Shown here: positions 54,624 through 63,271 of the stretch, piece after piece
Numbering within the stretch: position 1 is the stretch's first letter
Layout of the letters: the number at the start of each line of letters is the position of its first letter
Source of the DNA: Methyloligella sp.
GTDB lineage: Bacteria > Pseudomonadota > Alphaproteobacteria > Rhizobiales > HXMU1428-3
Assembly (NCBI GenBank): GCA_021604645.1
Contig: BQJJ01000002.1
Span: forward strand, 186,001-250,000
Direction: 5' to 3'
Length of the DNA: 64,000 nucleotides
Program-made: the position numbers and the translations under genes
The notes under the pieces: generated by a model
Databases searched by the model: none
What the model saw: only the letters and a program-made list of their open reading frames with translations
What the model was told of the DNA's origin: nothing

Positions 54624-54911
54624 CCTCATCTTACCCAAAGGTACCACTACCTAAAACTACTTAGAAACCTAGTACCCATTAAGACGTATGACAAACACTT
54701 TTGATTGCACTTTAATCCATCACAATTGAGCAAAATTGATTGTGAGGATGTGAACCATCTTGATATGACTTTTCCATACATTCGGCCCAAAGTTAGTCCA
54801 TTCACTGATTGGGATTAATTAAAGTGATCATGTGATAAACGATCAAATCAAAAGACCTATCTCAATCATAAATTCTTAAAAGCTGAGCTTTTCAGCACCA
54901 TGAGGACTATT

Positions 54912-55211
54912 ATGATAAAATCAACAATCGCACTATTTACAACCCTATTTACACTTTTCGTCTTTCTTTCCCCAGCGACAGCCGATACTGAATTTCCTGA
55001 AGAAAAAGCAACTAAGTCCCACTCTTCACTAATCGTTCCTGTGAACGAAACAAAAACTAAAAAATCCAAAAATCAAAAACAACATACAAATTCAGCTCAA
55101 AGAATAAGAGATGAAAAATATTTAGATTTAAGATGTGAAGATGAAGAAGTAAACTGTCAGCATCCTTATAATAATGGATCATTCAATCCAGATTATAATA
55201 CATCGAATTAA
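54912..55211 (+). CDS. Small secreted basic/acidic hydrophilic protein
   Basis: 99 residues from the ATG at 54912, which has GAGG 6 nt upstream; an in-frame ATG 12 nt earlier overlaps that ribosome site. Signal peptide (IALFTTLFTLFVFLSPATA) followed by a highly charged, disordered mature chain and two cysteines (RCEDEEVNCQHP). No family recognised. Confidence 0.55.
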   Translation: MIKSTIALFTTLFTLFVFLSPATADTEFPEEKATKSHSSLIVPVNETKTKKSKNQKQHTNSAQRIRDEKYLDLRCEDEEVNCQHPYNNGSFNPDYNTSN

Positions 55212-55227
55212 TTTTACAGTGGTCTCA

Positions 55228-55270
55228 GTCTATGCCTCACAGTCTTAACAGTGAAAACTGAGGCATAGAC
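55228..55270. promoter_or_regulatory. Perfect 12-bp inverted repeat after the secreted-protein gene
   Basis: GTCTATGCCTCA (55228-55239) and TGAGGCATAGAC (55259-55270), 19-nt loop. Followed 28 nt later by a true terminator hairpin, so together they could form the 3' part of a stable RNA. Confidence 0.5.
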
Positions 55271-55297
55271 GTTACAACAAAAAACCAAACCGTTTAT

Positions 55298-55331
55298 AAG
55301 TGGCGCAGAGCTTCAATTCTGTGCCACTTTT
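55298..55331 (+). terminator. Rho-independent terminator
   Basis: AAGTGGCGCAG and CTGTGCCACTT arms (one mismatch) followed by TTTA. Serves the small secreted-protein gene at 54912. Confidence 0.8.
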
Positions 55332-55401
55332 TATTTGACTCTAATTCCCCCTCCCATGAACATGAGAAACAAAATTTAACATAGTTAATAGAGGTAAGAT
55401 T

Positions 55402-55710
55402 ATGGGTCTTTATAGAAAGTTTTTAATTGCAGCAGCACTGCTTTTTGCAGTTTCTGCAACTCTCACCATTAATTCAGGCGATGCTGAAGCTAGATGTAAA
55501 AAATTTGGTTTCACAGTAAATGATTATGGCAAAAAAGGCCCAACTGAAGATGCCAAACGCTTGCTTGATAAGCACATTGCTGAATGGATGGCAAAAAACA
55601 ATATTAAAAATTACCGCACAAAACCCAAAACTGTTTCATGCAAACTCTTCATAGATGTCATTCTTTTCGATGAATACACATGTAGAGCAGACACGCTAGC
55701 GTGTTGGTAA
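55402..55710 (+). CDS. Small secreted four-cysteine protein
   Basis: 102 residues. Signal peptide (KFLIAAALLFAVSATLTINSGDAEA) then a compact mature domain beginning RCKKFGFTVNDYGKKGPTEDAKRLLDKHI with cysteines that may form two disulfides (KTVSCKLF; DEYTCRADTLACW). The phrase GPTEDAKRLLDKHIAEWMA resembles small conserved exported proteins of Rhizobiales. AGAGGT lies upstream of the ATG. Function unknown. Confidence 0.65.
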   Translation: MGLYRKFLIAAALLFAVSATLTINSGDAEARCKKFGFTVNDYGKKGPTEDAKRLLDKHIAEWMAKNNIKNYRTKPKTVSCKLFIDVILFDEYTCRADTLACW

Positions 55711-55767
55711 GAAAATTTTGAATGAATATAAATTCAAAGAGACATAACTAGTAAAAACAATATTCAT

Positions 55768-55817
55768 AAAAGCCAGTTTTTGTAGTTGGAAAGATCCACT
55801 CACATAGACTGGCTTTT
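55768..55817. terminator. Bidirectional terminator between secreted-protein gene and ispE
   Basis: AAAAGCCAGT (55768-55777) and ACTGGCTTTT (55808-55817), followed by TTT on the plus strand; long 30-nt loop. Confidence 0.7.
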
Positions 55818-55828
55818 TTTGCAATAAA

Positions 55829-56797
55829 TTATACTGCGGCTGCCCCAAGATACGGCCTAATAAACGTCCCCTCAATCCACCATTCTGGATATCTCATTTT
55901 TAAATATTTACCTGCCCTCTTTGCCTCATCTTCAGTCTCAAATAATCCAAAACAAGTGGCACCAGATCCTGAGAGCCGAGAAATCAAACACCGATCTAGC
56001 AAACTGATTTCAGCCAGAACATCACTAATTTTTGGCGCTATTTTCAAAGCCGGCTTGAGCAGATCATTAGGTGCAACTTGCATATAATCAATAACTTCAC
56101 CTATGGAATGAAAATCAAAATTATAACGTCTAAGGAGAGCATTTTTAGAGAGTGACTTTTCGTTATATTCCTTTGCCTTCAGAGTTTCAAAAACCAAACC
56201 CGTTGGCACAGAAATCCGCGGGTTAACTAGCAAAAGACCAATAGATGGAAATGATTTAACAGGCTCTACAAGCTCCCCCACGCCATGCATAAACGCCGGC
56301 TCAGAGTTTACACAAACCGGTATATCTGCACCAAACCGCGAAGCAAACTTTAAAGAATCAAATTTAGAGGCATCAACATCTTGCTCTTTCATGAGCTGAC
56401 AAAAAAGCCGTATCAAAGCCGCCGCATCTGCAGACCCACCACCAAGTCCAGCAGCAACAGGCAACAATTTCTCTAGACTGACAGAGACAATAGGTAGTGA
56501 GTGAGGGCTTGTAGAAGAAAACTCATCAATCAATTGCAGACCAACAGTTTCAACTAAATTTACACCTTCAATATTCTGAGCTTCTGGTCCTGTGACATTT
56601 AACTGCAAAGATCGTTCTTTCGAGGACGGCACGTCTAAAGCCTCAGTATCTATAGTCAGTTCATCACCAAGATCAGCAAAAACAACCAAACTCTCAAGCT
56701 GATGATAGCCATCATCCCGCTTCCCTAAAATGGAAAGAGAAAGATTAACCTTCGCCCAAGCGGTGTCTTGAAAACGGGCTCCATTAAAATTGGTCAT
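55829..56797 (-). CDS. ispE: 4-diphosphocytidyl-2-C-methyl-D-erythritol kinase
   Basis: 322 residues, GHMP kinase fold. N-terminal AWAKVNLSLSILGKRDDGYHQLESLVVFADLGD, the ATP loop LPVAAGLGGGSADAAALIRLF (about 110-130), and the C-terminal LSGSGATCFGLFETEDEA. It phosphorylates CDP-methylerythritol in the non-mevalonate isoprenoid pathway. About 100 nt downstream of the TPR gene, same strand, as is common in Rhizobiales. Confidence 0.95.
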   Translation of the reverse strand: MTNFNGARFQDTAWAKVNLSLSILGKRDDGYHQLESLVVFADLGDELTIDTEALDVPSSKERSLQLNVTGPEAQNIEGVNLVETVGLQLIDEFSSTSPHSLPIVSVSLEKLLPVAAGLGGGSADAAALIRLFCQLMKEQDVDASKFDSLKFASRFGADIPVCVNSEPAFMHGVGELVEPVKSFPSIGLLLVNPRISVPTGLVFETLKAKEYNEKSLSKNALLRRYNFDFHSIGEVIDYMQVAPNDLLKPALKIAPKISDVLAEISLLDRCLISRLSGSGATCFGLFETEDEAKRAGKYLKMRYPEWWIEGTFIRPYLGAAAV

Positions 56798-56899
56798 AAA
56801 TCTTACAGTGCTAAGAGTTTTGAAAAGTCAGCATTCAAAGAAAATCAGCCTAAATTCAAGGCTGACTTTCCTCATTTGATGGATTGTTTTTGTAGTGTC

Positions 56900-58630
56900 T
56901 TATTTTTCTTTAATAGACGCTTTAGCTTGACGTTTCACAGGTAGACCATCAACCATCTTCTTGTTGATCTGTTTAATCAGCTCATCAGTTGGCTCTAAAC
57001 TAAGAACTTGTTTCCACTGAAAGCGCGCTTCATTTTTCCGGCCAACCCGCCAATATACGTCTCCCAAATGATCATTTATCACAGGGTCATCTGGGCGAAG
57101 CATGACAGCTTTTTCCAAAATAGTAACCGCCTGTTTATATTGGCCAAGTCTGTAATGAGCCCACCCTAAACTATCAACATAATACCCACTATTTGGCTTC
57201 AGCTTCACAGCCTTGCGAATAAGCTTCATCGCATTAGATAAGTTAAGGTTTTGATCTACCCAGCTATATCCAAGATAGTTTAAAACATCTGGACGGTTCG
57301 GGCTTAACTTCAAAGCAGATTTAAAATCTTTCTCAGCTTTTGGCCATTCTTTAGAACGTTCATAACTAATCCCGCGTCCATAATAATAAAACCAATCACT
57401 AGGGCGAGGTTTTTTCAAAAGCGCAATGGCCTTACTATAATTAGTAGCAGCTTCAGAATACTTCTTTTCATCCAAATAAAGTTTGCCCAGCGCATTAAAC
57501 AAATCAATGTCACTTGAATATTTTTCACGTAACTCTTCAAGCACTTGAATAGCTGTAGCCGTTTGTTTCTTCGAGCTAAGTGACTGAGCCTTTAAAATTT
57601 GCGCATCAAGCCAAATAGGTTCTTGTTGCTCAATACCATTGAGATAAACAATAGAACGATCATACTTTTTCACACGGTAAAGCAAGCTTGCTAAAGAATA
57701 ATCGGCTGCAGCAAATTGAGGACGCAACAACCTAGCCATCTGCAAGAAAATAAGCCCATCATCAACGCCGCCATTCTCGGCACGGCGATCACCAAGACTA
57801 AAGAAAATCTCCGCTAGCCCTTCTTGTGCGGTTTGCACATGAGAGGCCATAGGTATTTTTGCCTTAATTTTCTTTTCAATCAAAAGTAAATCAGGGTGCT
57901 GAAAACGAGCCCGAGAAAAATGCTTGCTTAAAACAGTCAAAGCGGCACGTCTCTGGTTATTCTTTGCTAAAAATTGCGCATAAGAACCAACAAGACGAAC
58001 CATCTGATGATATTTACGATAGAGACGTGAATAAGCTTTTTGAGCATCTTTTACTTTACCATTCACATCCGCAATCAAAGCCCGGTGATATTGCTGATAA
58101 TCACGAACCCAATCTGTGTCGGATTTTTGATTTAACAGTTTCATAGCTTGCGGGTATTTGCCTTGTTCAGACAAAATCCAGGCTTGCGAAATTTTCTCAA
58201 TCAGGGCGCTTAGAGGCCCATCATTACTAGCCAAAAAATGAGCTTCAGCTGCACTGTAATTTTTTAGTCGAAATTCATCGACCCCCCGATAAAGCCGGGC
58301 AAAAGGATGAGCTGCGTCAATCTTAATGAGCTTCTTGCTTAAATCGGAAGCAAGCTTCCAATCACCACCCATAAGTTCAAGCAAAAAAGATTGCTCTAAA
58401 ATTCTTTTATTATTTGGCTCATAATTAAGGGCCCGGCGCATATAAAGAGCAGCCTCACCCGTATCATGTTTTGAGCTAGCATAACGACCCGCTAAATAAC
58501 TGCCAAGAAATGAGTTAGACTGCAAATTGGGCAGAGATTTCTCAGCCAAAACACCTCCGCTTAACAGGAGAGCTCCACTGATACTAAACACACATATGAG
58601 TGTGGCAACGGGTGAAAGAAATTTTTTCAT
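56900..58630 (-). CDS. Exported tetratricopeptide-repeat protein
   Basis: 576 residues. Signal peptide (MKKFLSPVATLICVFSISGALLLSGGVLAEKS) followed by about a dozen TPR units over the whole length, for example GEAALYMRRALNYEPNNKRILEQSFLLELM, LYLDEKKYSEAATNYSKAIAL and LGQYKQAVTILEKAVMLRPDDPVINDHLGDVYWRVGRKNEARFQWKQVLSLEPTD. Probably a periplasmic or lipoprotein-like scaffold. It lies between ETF-QO and ispE, a conserved arrangement in Rhizobiales. No specific partner known. Confidence 0.85.
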   Translation of the reverse strand: MKKFLSPVATLICVFSISGALLLSGGVLAEKSLPNLQSNSFLGSYLAGRYASSKHDTGEAALYMRRALNYEPNNKRILEQSFLLELMGGDWKLASDLSKKLIKIDAAHPFARLYRGVDEFRLKNYSAAEAHFLASNDGPLSALIEKISQAWILSEQGKYPQAMKLLNQKSDTDWVRDYQQYHRALIADVNGKVKDAQKAYSRLYRKYHQMVRLVGSYAQFLAKNNQRRAALTVLSKHFSRARFQHPDLLLIEKKIKAKIPMASHVQTAQEGLAEIFFSLGDRRAENGGVDDGLIFLQMARLLRPQFAAADYSLASLLYRVKKYDRSIVYLNGIEQQEPIWLDAQILKAQSLSSKKQTATAIQVLEELREKYSSDIDLFNALGKLYLDEKKYSEAATNYSKAIALLKKPRPSDWFYYYGRGISYERSKEWPKAEKDFKSALKLSPNRPDVLNYLGYSWVDQNLNLSNAMKLIRKAVKLKPNSGYYVDSLGWAHYRLGQYKQAVTILEKAVMLRPDDPVINDHLGDVYWRVGRKNEARFQWKQVLSLEPTDELIKQINKKMVDGLPVKRQAKASIKEK

Positions 58631-58777
58631 ATAAGTCGCTATCCATTAATGAAGTGCCATTCTCATAAAGATGGCCTGTTTTGCCTGTCTTCGCAAGTCA
58701 CAATGCACCTTTATTAAGCTAACTATGTGGCAGCTTTAATGGCAAAGCTGTGGTCTTTTTATCAAGTCCAGATAAAA

Positions 58778-58839
58778 AAATGCCGCTAAGACGATAAAAA
58801 CAGTCAAACAACTGCAACAAATCAACTTTAGCGGCATTT
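58778..58839 (-). terminator. Terminator of etfD (ETF-QO)
   Basis: Stem AAATGCCGCTAA with TTAGCGGCATTT, a long 38-nt loop, followed on the minus strand by T-rich sequence (TTTTATC). Confidence 0.65.
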
Positions 58840-58900
58840 ATTAAAAAGAACTGACAATCTTCAAATTATTGTCAAATTGGAGTTAATAAGTTCAAACGAC

Positions 58901-60565
58901 CTACATATTTGGATAATTTGGTCCCCCACCACCTTCTGGTGTAACCCATGTAATGTTCTGTGCCGGATCCTTAATATCGCAAGTTTTACAGTGAACACAG
59001 TTTTGCGAATTAATCTGAAAACGAGGATCTTTCCCCTCTTCAGTAATCACCTCATAAACACCAGCCGGGCAATAGAGTTGTGCTGGCTCTGCATACTCAG
59101 GTAAATTTTGTTCAATCGGTATAGACGCATCCGCCAGCTGCAAATGAACAGGCTGCTCTTCACCATGATTGGTTGCCGAAAAACTCACATTTGTCAGACG
59201 GTCAAATGAAAGCACACCATCCGGTTTCGGGTAAGTGATTTTAGAATAATCAGCAGCCTTGCCAGTACTTTCAGCATCATTCTTCCCATGGCTCAAAGTG
59301 CCAAGAATGTTAAACTTAAAGATGGTCGCAAACCACATATCAAAACCACCAAGCGTCAAACCACCAAGCGGACCAAACTTGCCATTTAACGGCGCAACAT
59401 TACGAACAGGTTTCAAATCTTTCCCAATAAGACCAGATCTGAGCTCAGCATCATAATCATGAAGTTCATCACCAGAGCGCTCAGCTCCAATAGCCTTGTG
59501 GGCTGTTTCTGCCGCCGCGATACCAGAAAGCATCGCATTATGATTGCCCTTAATCCGAGGCAAGTTCACCAAGCCCGCTGAACAACCAAGCAAAGCACCG
59601 CCAGGAAACACCGTTTTAGGAATAGATTGATAACCACCCTTAGTCACAACACGCGCACCATAAGACACACGTTTGCCTCCCTCTAAAACTTCAGCAATCT
59701 CTGGGTGATGTTTCCAGCGCTGGAATTCATTGTAAGGAGAAAGATGCGGGTTTTTATAATTAAGATCAACGATGTAACCAACATAAACCTGATTGTCTTC
59801 CAAATGATACATGAAAGAACCACCACCATTTTTCAAACCCAATGGCCAGCCCATCGTATGCGTGACTTCACCTAACCGATGGTTTTCAGGCTTTACTTCC
59901 CAAATCTCTTTAATGCCAAGACCAAATTTAGGCACATCGCAATTAGCATCAAGGTCATATTTAGCAATCACTTCTTTAGAAAGAGAACCACGCGCCCCTT
60001 CAGAAAGCATCACATACTTACCGTTCAAGATCATACCGGGTTCATAATTCGGACCAGGTTTGCCATCTTTTTCCCGGCCAAACTCACCAGCAACAACACC
60101 CGTGACCTCGCCCTTCTCACCATAGATTAATTCAGAGCACGCCATATTTGGAAAAACTTCAACGCCCATCGCTTCAGCTTGCTCAGCCATCCACCGACAA
60201 ACATTGCCCATTGAAACAATGTAATTGCCATGATTATTCATCAACGGCGGCATCAAAAAGTTTGGAATGCGCAAAGAACCAGCAGGTCCAAACATCATAA
60301 ACTTATCGCTGGTCACTTTTGTGTTTAAGGGAGCTCCCTTTTCCTTCCAGTCAGGAATAAGTTTATCCAAACCGATCGGATCTAAAACAGCACCAGAAAG
60401 AATGTGAGCCCCAACCTCAGAACCCTTTTCAAGCACGACAACATTTATATCTTCATCCAGTTGCTTTAAACGGATCGCAGCTGAAAGCCCCGCAGGCCCA
60501 GCGCCAACAATAACAACATCAAAATCCATTGCATCCCGTTCAGGAAGCTCAGATTGATCAACCAT
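58901..60565 (-). CDS. etfD: Electron transfer flavoprotein-ubiquinone oxidoreductase
   Basis: Moves electrons from ETF (fatty-acid, amino-acid and choline dehydrogenases) to ubiquinone. 554 residues. FAD-binding VVIVGAGPAGLSAAIRL near the start, membrane and ubiquinone-binding region with PNFLMPPLMNNHGNYIVSMGN, and a C-terminal ferredoxin-like 4Fe-4S domain (INSQNCVHCKTCDIKDPAQNITW). The ATG at 60565 has GAGGAG 7 nt upstream; the in-frame start at 60604 is rejected. Divergent from udg, as in many Alphaproteobacteria. Confidence 0.96.
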   Translation of the reverse strand: MVDQSELPERDAMDFDVVIVGAGPAGLSAAIRLKQLDEDINVVVLEKGSEVGAHILSGAVLDPIGLDKLIPDWKEKGAPLNTKVTSDKFMMFGPAGSLRIPNFLMPPLMNNHGNYIVSMGNVCRWMAEQAEAMGVEVFPNMACSELIYGEKGEVTGVVAGEFGREKDGKPGPNYEPGMILNGKYVMLSEGARGSLSKEVIAKYDLDANCDVPKFGLGIKEIWEVKPENHRLGEVTHTMGWPLGLKNGGGSFMYHLEDNQVYVGYIVDLNYKNPHLSPYNEFQRWKHHPEIAEVLEGGKRVSYGARVVTKGGYQSIPKTVFPGGALLGCSAGLVNLPRIKGNHNAMLSGIAAAETAHKAIGAERSGDELHDYDAELRSGLIGKDLKPVRNVAPLNGKFGPLGGLTLGGFDMWFATIFKFNILGTLSHGKNDAESTGKAADYSKITYPKPDGVLSFDRLTNVSFSATNHGEEQPVHLQLADASIPIEQNLPEYAEPAQLYCPAGVYEVITEEGKDPRFQINSQNCVHCKTCDIKDPAQNITWVTPEGGGGPNYPNM

Positions 60566-60653
60566 AAAAATCTCCTCTAACGCTGGCGGTGCTTTTTCCA
60601 ACAATTCATTTTTTGCACCAGCAACAAGCTCATGTTAGATGTTTAATCTCTAA

Positions 60654-61631
60654 ATGACGAGACGGGCAAGAGTACAAATGGAAAAAACCGCAGAAAAATC
60701 ACTGAAACGGTCAGATTTCCAAGCTATTTTAGCTTGGTATGAAGATATGGGCGTGGTTTCTGCGAGCATTGAAACTCCAATTAATTGGTTTGAAGAGGGG
60801 AAAACAATTGACCAATCCCCCATTACTAATCTGTTAAAGTCACCCCAAAACACAAATAATAGCTCTGATATAAGCAAAAAAAACCATCAACAGGCAAAAC
60901 AGCGGAACAATAACACTCATCAAGCAATAAGCGCTAGCGAGCGAGCAAATACAGCATCAAACATCCTCTCTGAAAGCAAATCACAGCATCAAACTCTCAA
61001 TAGCCCTCAAAGAGCGGCTCCTTTATCTCTTCCTTCTTTAGAAAAAGCCAAAGAGCTGGCCAGTCAATGCACTTCACTTGAAAATTTAAGAGAAACATTG
61101 TCTGAATTTGACGGCTGCGGCTTAAAAAGAACAGCCAAAAACCTCGTCTTTTATAGAGGAGAAGCCAAAGCCGATCTCATGATTATAGGTGAAGCACCAG
61201 GGCGCGAAGAAGATATTGTCGGCAAACCCTTTGTAGGTGCCGCCGGTCAATTACTGGATCGTATGTTAAAATCCATCGAAATTGAGAGCAATTCAGCTCA
61301 CATAACCAATCTGGTCTATTGGCGCCCCCCAGGAAACCGTGCGCCAACTTTAGAAGAAACCGCCATTTGCCGCCCGTTTTTAGATAAACAGATAGAATTA
61401 GTCGCTCCGAAACACATTCTGCTTTTGGGCGGGGAAGCTGCCAAACAAATTTATCAAACAACAACAGGCATCACAAAAATCAGAGGCAAATGGAAGAAAA
61501 TCCCTAATAGCCCTCATAAAATGGACACTTTGGCAACGTTTCATCCAGCATATCTCTTACGCACCCCCATAGCCAAACGCCTTGTTTGGCAAGACTTGCA
61601 ATTGCTAAAAGCTAAGTTAGAGACCACATAA
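60654..61631 (+). CDS. Family 4 uracil-DNA glycosylase with extended N-terminus
   Basis: 325 residues. Motif A IIGEAPGREEDIVGKPFVGAAGQLLDRML (about 177-205) and motif B ATFHPAYLLRTP (about 300) identify a family 4 (thermophile-type) enzyme, which excises uracil and usually carries a 4Fe-4S cluster; cysteines in EFDGCGLKRTA and AICRPF are visible. The N-terminal 140 residues are a low-complexity, Asn/Ser/Gln-rich region longer than in most relatives. The ATG at 60678 is an alternative start. Partner UDG-family gene at 51.2 kb. Confidence 0.92.
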   Translation: MTRRARVQMEKTAEKSLKRSDFQAILAWYEDMGVVSASIETPINWFEEGKTIDQSPITNLLKSPQNTNNSSDISKKNHQQAKQRNNNTHQAISASERANTASNILSESKSQHQTLNSPQRAAPLSLPSLEKAKELASQCTSLENLRETLSEFDGCGLKRTAKNLVFYRGEAKADLMIIGEAPGREEDIVGKPFVGAAGQLLDRMLKSIEIESNSAHITNLVYWRPPGNRAPTLEETAICRPFLDKQIELVAPKHILLLGGEAAKQIYQTTTGITKIRGKWKKIPNSPHKMDTLATFHPAYLLRTPIAKRLVWQDLQLLKAKLETT

Positions 61632-61654
61632 AGACCGATGAATAAGGATTGATA

Positions 61655-62125
61655 ATGGACGTAAGAATTGAAACTCTTGAAGCTTTTAATATCATTTATT
61701 CAGCTGGCTTAGGTCCCTACCCACAATCAGCTCCAAAAGCCTGGGATCAATTATTTTCCGGTTTAAAAAGTCTAAAAGACATCACCCCCAAACAAATCAT
61801 CGGTTTTGGTATGGATGACCCATTCCTCACACCAGCCCCCTTAACAAGATATGTCGCAGGAACAACATATGATGGAGATTTCAAAGACACACCAGACCTC
61901 AATCTTCATAAAATGGAGATAAAATCAGGCAAGTACGCAATACACACCATGAAGGGCCCATATCATAATATGCCCGCTCAATTTGCCAAATTACGTAACG
62001 AATGGTTACCAACTTCAGAAGAAGAACTTGATTGTTCGCGGCCCTGGTTAGAAATATACCTCAACGACCCCTTTGAAGTGGCTGAAGAAGACTACTTAAC
62101 AGACCTCCATCTTCCACTGAAATAA
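61655..62125 (+). CDS. GyrI-like / AraC effector-binding domain protein
   Basis: 156 residues from the ATG at 61655, which follows AAGGATTGATA. The whole protein is one SHS2/GyrI-like domain: VRIETLEAFNIIYSAGLGPYPQSAPKAWDQLFSGL, IIGFGMDDPFLTPAPLTRYVAGTTYDGDF and HKMEIKSGKYAIHTMKGPYHNMPAQFAKLRNEWLP. Stand-alone members bind small ligands or gyrase; none of the DNA-binding part of AraC proteins is present. Starts 23 nt after udg. Confidence 0.75.
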   Translation: MDVRIETLEAFNIIYSAGLGPYPQSAPKAWDQLFSGLKSLKDITPKQIIGFGMDDPFLTPAPLTRYVAGTTYDGDFKDTPDLNLHKMEIKSGKYAIHTMKGPYHNMPAQFAKLRNEWLPTSEEELDCSRPWLEIYLNDPFEVAEEDYLTDLHLPLK

Positions 62126-62186
62126 AAGTGGCGTACCATCTATGAACAAATGCAAAAATGATTGCTTTAAACCTTCAAACCTTATA

Positions 62187-62207
62187 AGATGCATATAAAA
62201 TGCATCT
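62187..62207 (+). promoter_or_regulatory. Perfect 8-bp hairpin in the leader of a mini-gene
   Basis: AGATGCAT (62187-62194) and ATGCATCT (62200-62207) around ATAAA, about 10 nt before the AGGAGTG ribosome site of the small membrane-protein gene. Confidence 0.5.
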
Positions 62208-62229
62208 ATAAACATTAGGAGTGAAGCTC

Positions 62230-62394
62230 ATGCAACTACTCAACCTATTTTTATCTATTTTCTTTGCACCAGGAAATTATGTATTGAAAAAAGCAGGCAT
62301 CACCATTGAAGAAGATGGCGGCATACTACGCTCTTTCATCAATATGTGTGTTTGGGGGCTTCTAGCCATCATTGGAGTTGTGGTCTTCATCTAG
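62230..62394 (+). CDS. 54-residue membrane miniprotein
   Basis: TAGGAGTG lies 6 nt upstream. The peptide has an N-terminal hydrophobic helix (LLNLFLSIFFAPGNYVL), a short soluble middle (KKAGITIEEDGGILRS) and a second hydrophobic helix (VWGLLAIIGVVVFI), so two membrane segments. It is too short for ordinary gene-finders. No homology recognised. Neighbouring genes are a GyrI-like protein upstream and moaB downstream, with no evident link. Confidence 0.65.
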   Translation: MQLLNLFLSIFFAPGNYVLKKAGITIEEDGGILRSFINMCVWGLLAIIGVVVFI

Positions 62395-62543
62395 CCAAAA
62401 CCCCAGCTCCAATACCCACTATCCCCAAAAAAGCAACAGATCATTGGTGTTTCAGCGATTGTTATTTGACACATCTCAATCAATCACCCAATAAATGGCA
62501 ATAGGATATATTTGTAACCTCAATAAATTAAAGAGAAAAGTCC

Positions 62544-63080
62544 ATGGCCGGCATCGATGAAACACGTCCCTTCACACCAATAACCATTGCGGTTTTAACT
62601 GTTTCTGACACAAGAACTGAAAATGATGACAAGTCAGGCACCCTTCTCTCAAATATGCTTGTTGAGGCAGGCCACAATTTGGCTGAGAGCTCAATTGTAA
62701 AAGATGATATTCCCGCCATTCAAGCCCAAATCAACAAATGGGTTGATGACAAAACAATCGACGCAATCATCACCACCGGTGGCACAGGCTTTACGGGTAG
62801 AGACGTCACACCAGATGCAGTTAAACCATTGTTTGATAAAGAAATTGATGGATTCTCAGCCCTGTTTCATCAATTGTCATATGAAAAAATCGGCACATCC
62901 ACCATCCAGTCACGCGCCTGTGGCGGCCTGATAAAAGACACTTTCGTTTTTTGTGTGCCAGGCTCACCAGGTGCCTGCAAAGATGCCTGGCACGGCATCC
63001 TAAAATATCAACTAGACAGCCGCCACCGCCCCTGCAACTTCGTAGAAATCATGCCCCGCCTCATGGAACACATATCTTAG
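62544..63080 (+). CDS. moaB: Molybdenum cofactor biosynthesis protein B
   Basis: 178 residues. Core MoaB/MogA fold with VLTVSDTRTENDDKSGTLLSNMLVEAGH, IITTGGTGFTGRDVTPDAVKPLFDKEIDGFSALFHQLSYEKIGTS and FCVPGSPGACKDAWHGILKYQLDSRHRPCNF. Adenylyltransferase-like step in molybdopterin synthesis. Followed by composite repeat F. Confidence 0.95.
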   Translation: MAGIDETRPFTPITIAVLTVSDTRTENDDKSGTLLSNMLVEAGHNLAESSIVKDDIPAIQAQINKWVDDKTIDAIITTGGTGFTGRDVTPDAVKPLFDKEIDGFSALFHQLSYEKIGTSTIQSRACGGLIKDTFVFCVPGSPGACKDAWHGILKYQLDSRHRPCNFVEIMPRLMEHIS

Positions 63081-63135
63081 GGCGTTTTCTAGTAATTGCT
63101 AGCAAACAACTTATAGAACAAACATTCTACACAAA

Positions 63136-63266
63136 GAAGGAGTGACGCCACTTCAGCGTCAGGACATGACGCCAAAGGCGTCCGGCGCAAGCGTCGCCCC
63201 TCGGAGGCAGACAGTGCGGATGCGTAGTAGGCATCTGAAGCACAACAAAAGAGCCCGTGAGAGAAA
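63136..63266 (+). repeat. Composite palindromic element, copy F
   Basis: GAAGGAGTGACGCCACTTCA-GCGTC, then GACGCC-AAA-GGCGTC, GGCGC-AA-GCGTC (empty second site), CCTCGGAGG, a GGATGC-GTAGTAG-GCATCTGAAGC module within AGTGC/GCAC, and GCCCGTGAGAGAAA. The module segment is nearly identical to the one in copy A. It sits 55 nt past moaB. Confidence 0.88.
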
Positions 63267-63271
63267 CAAAA

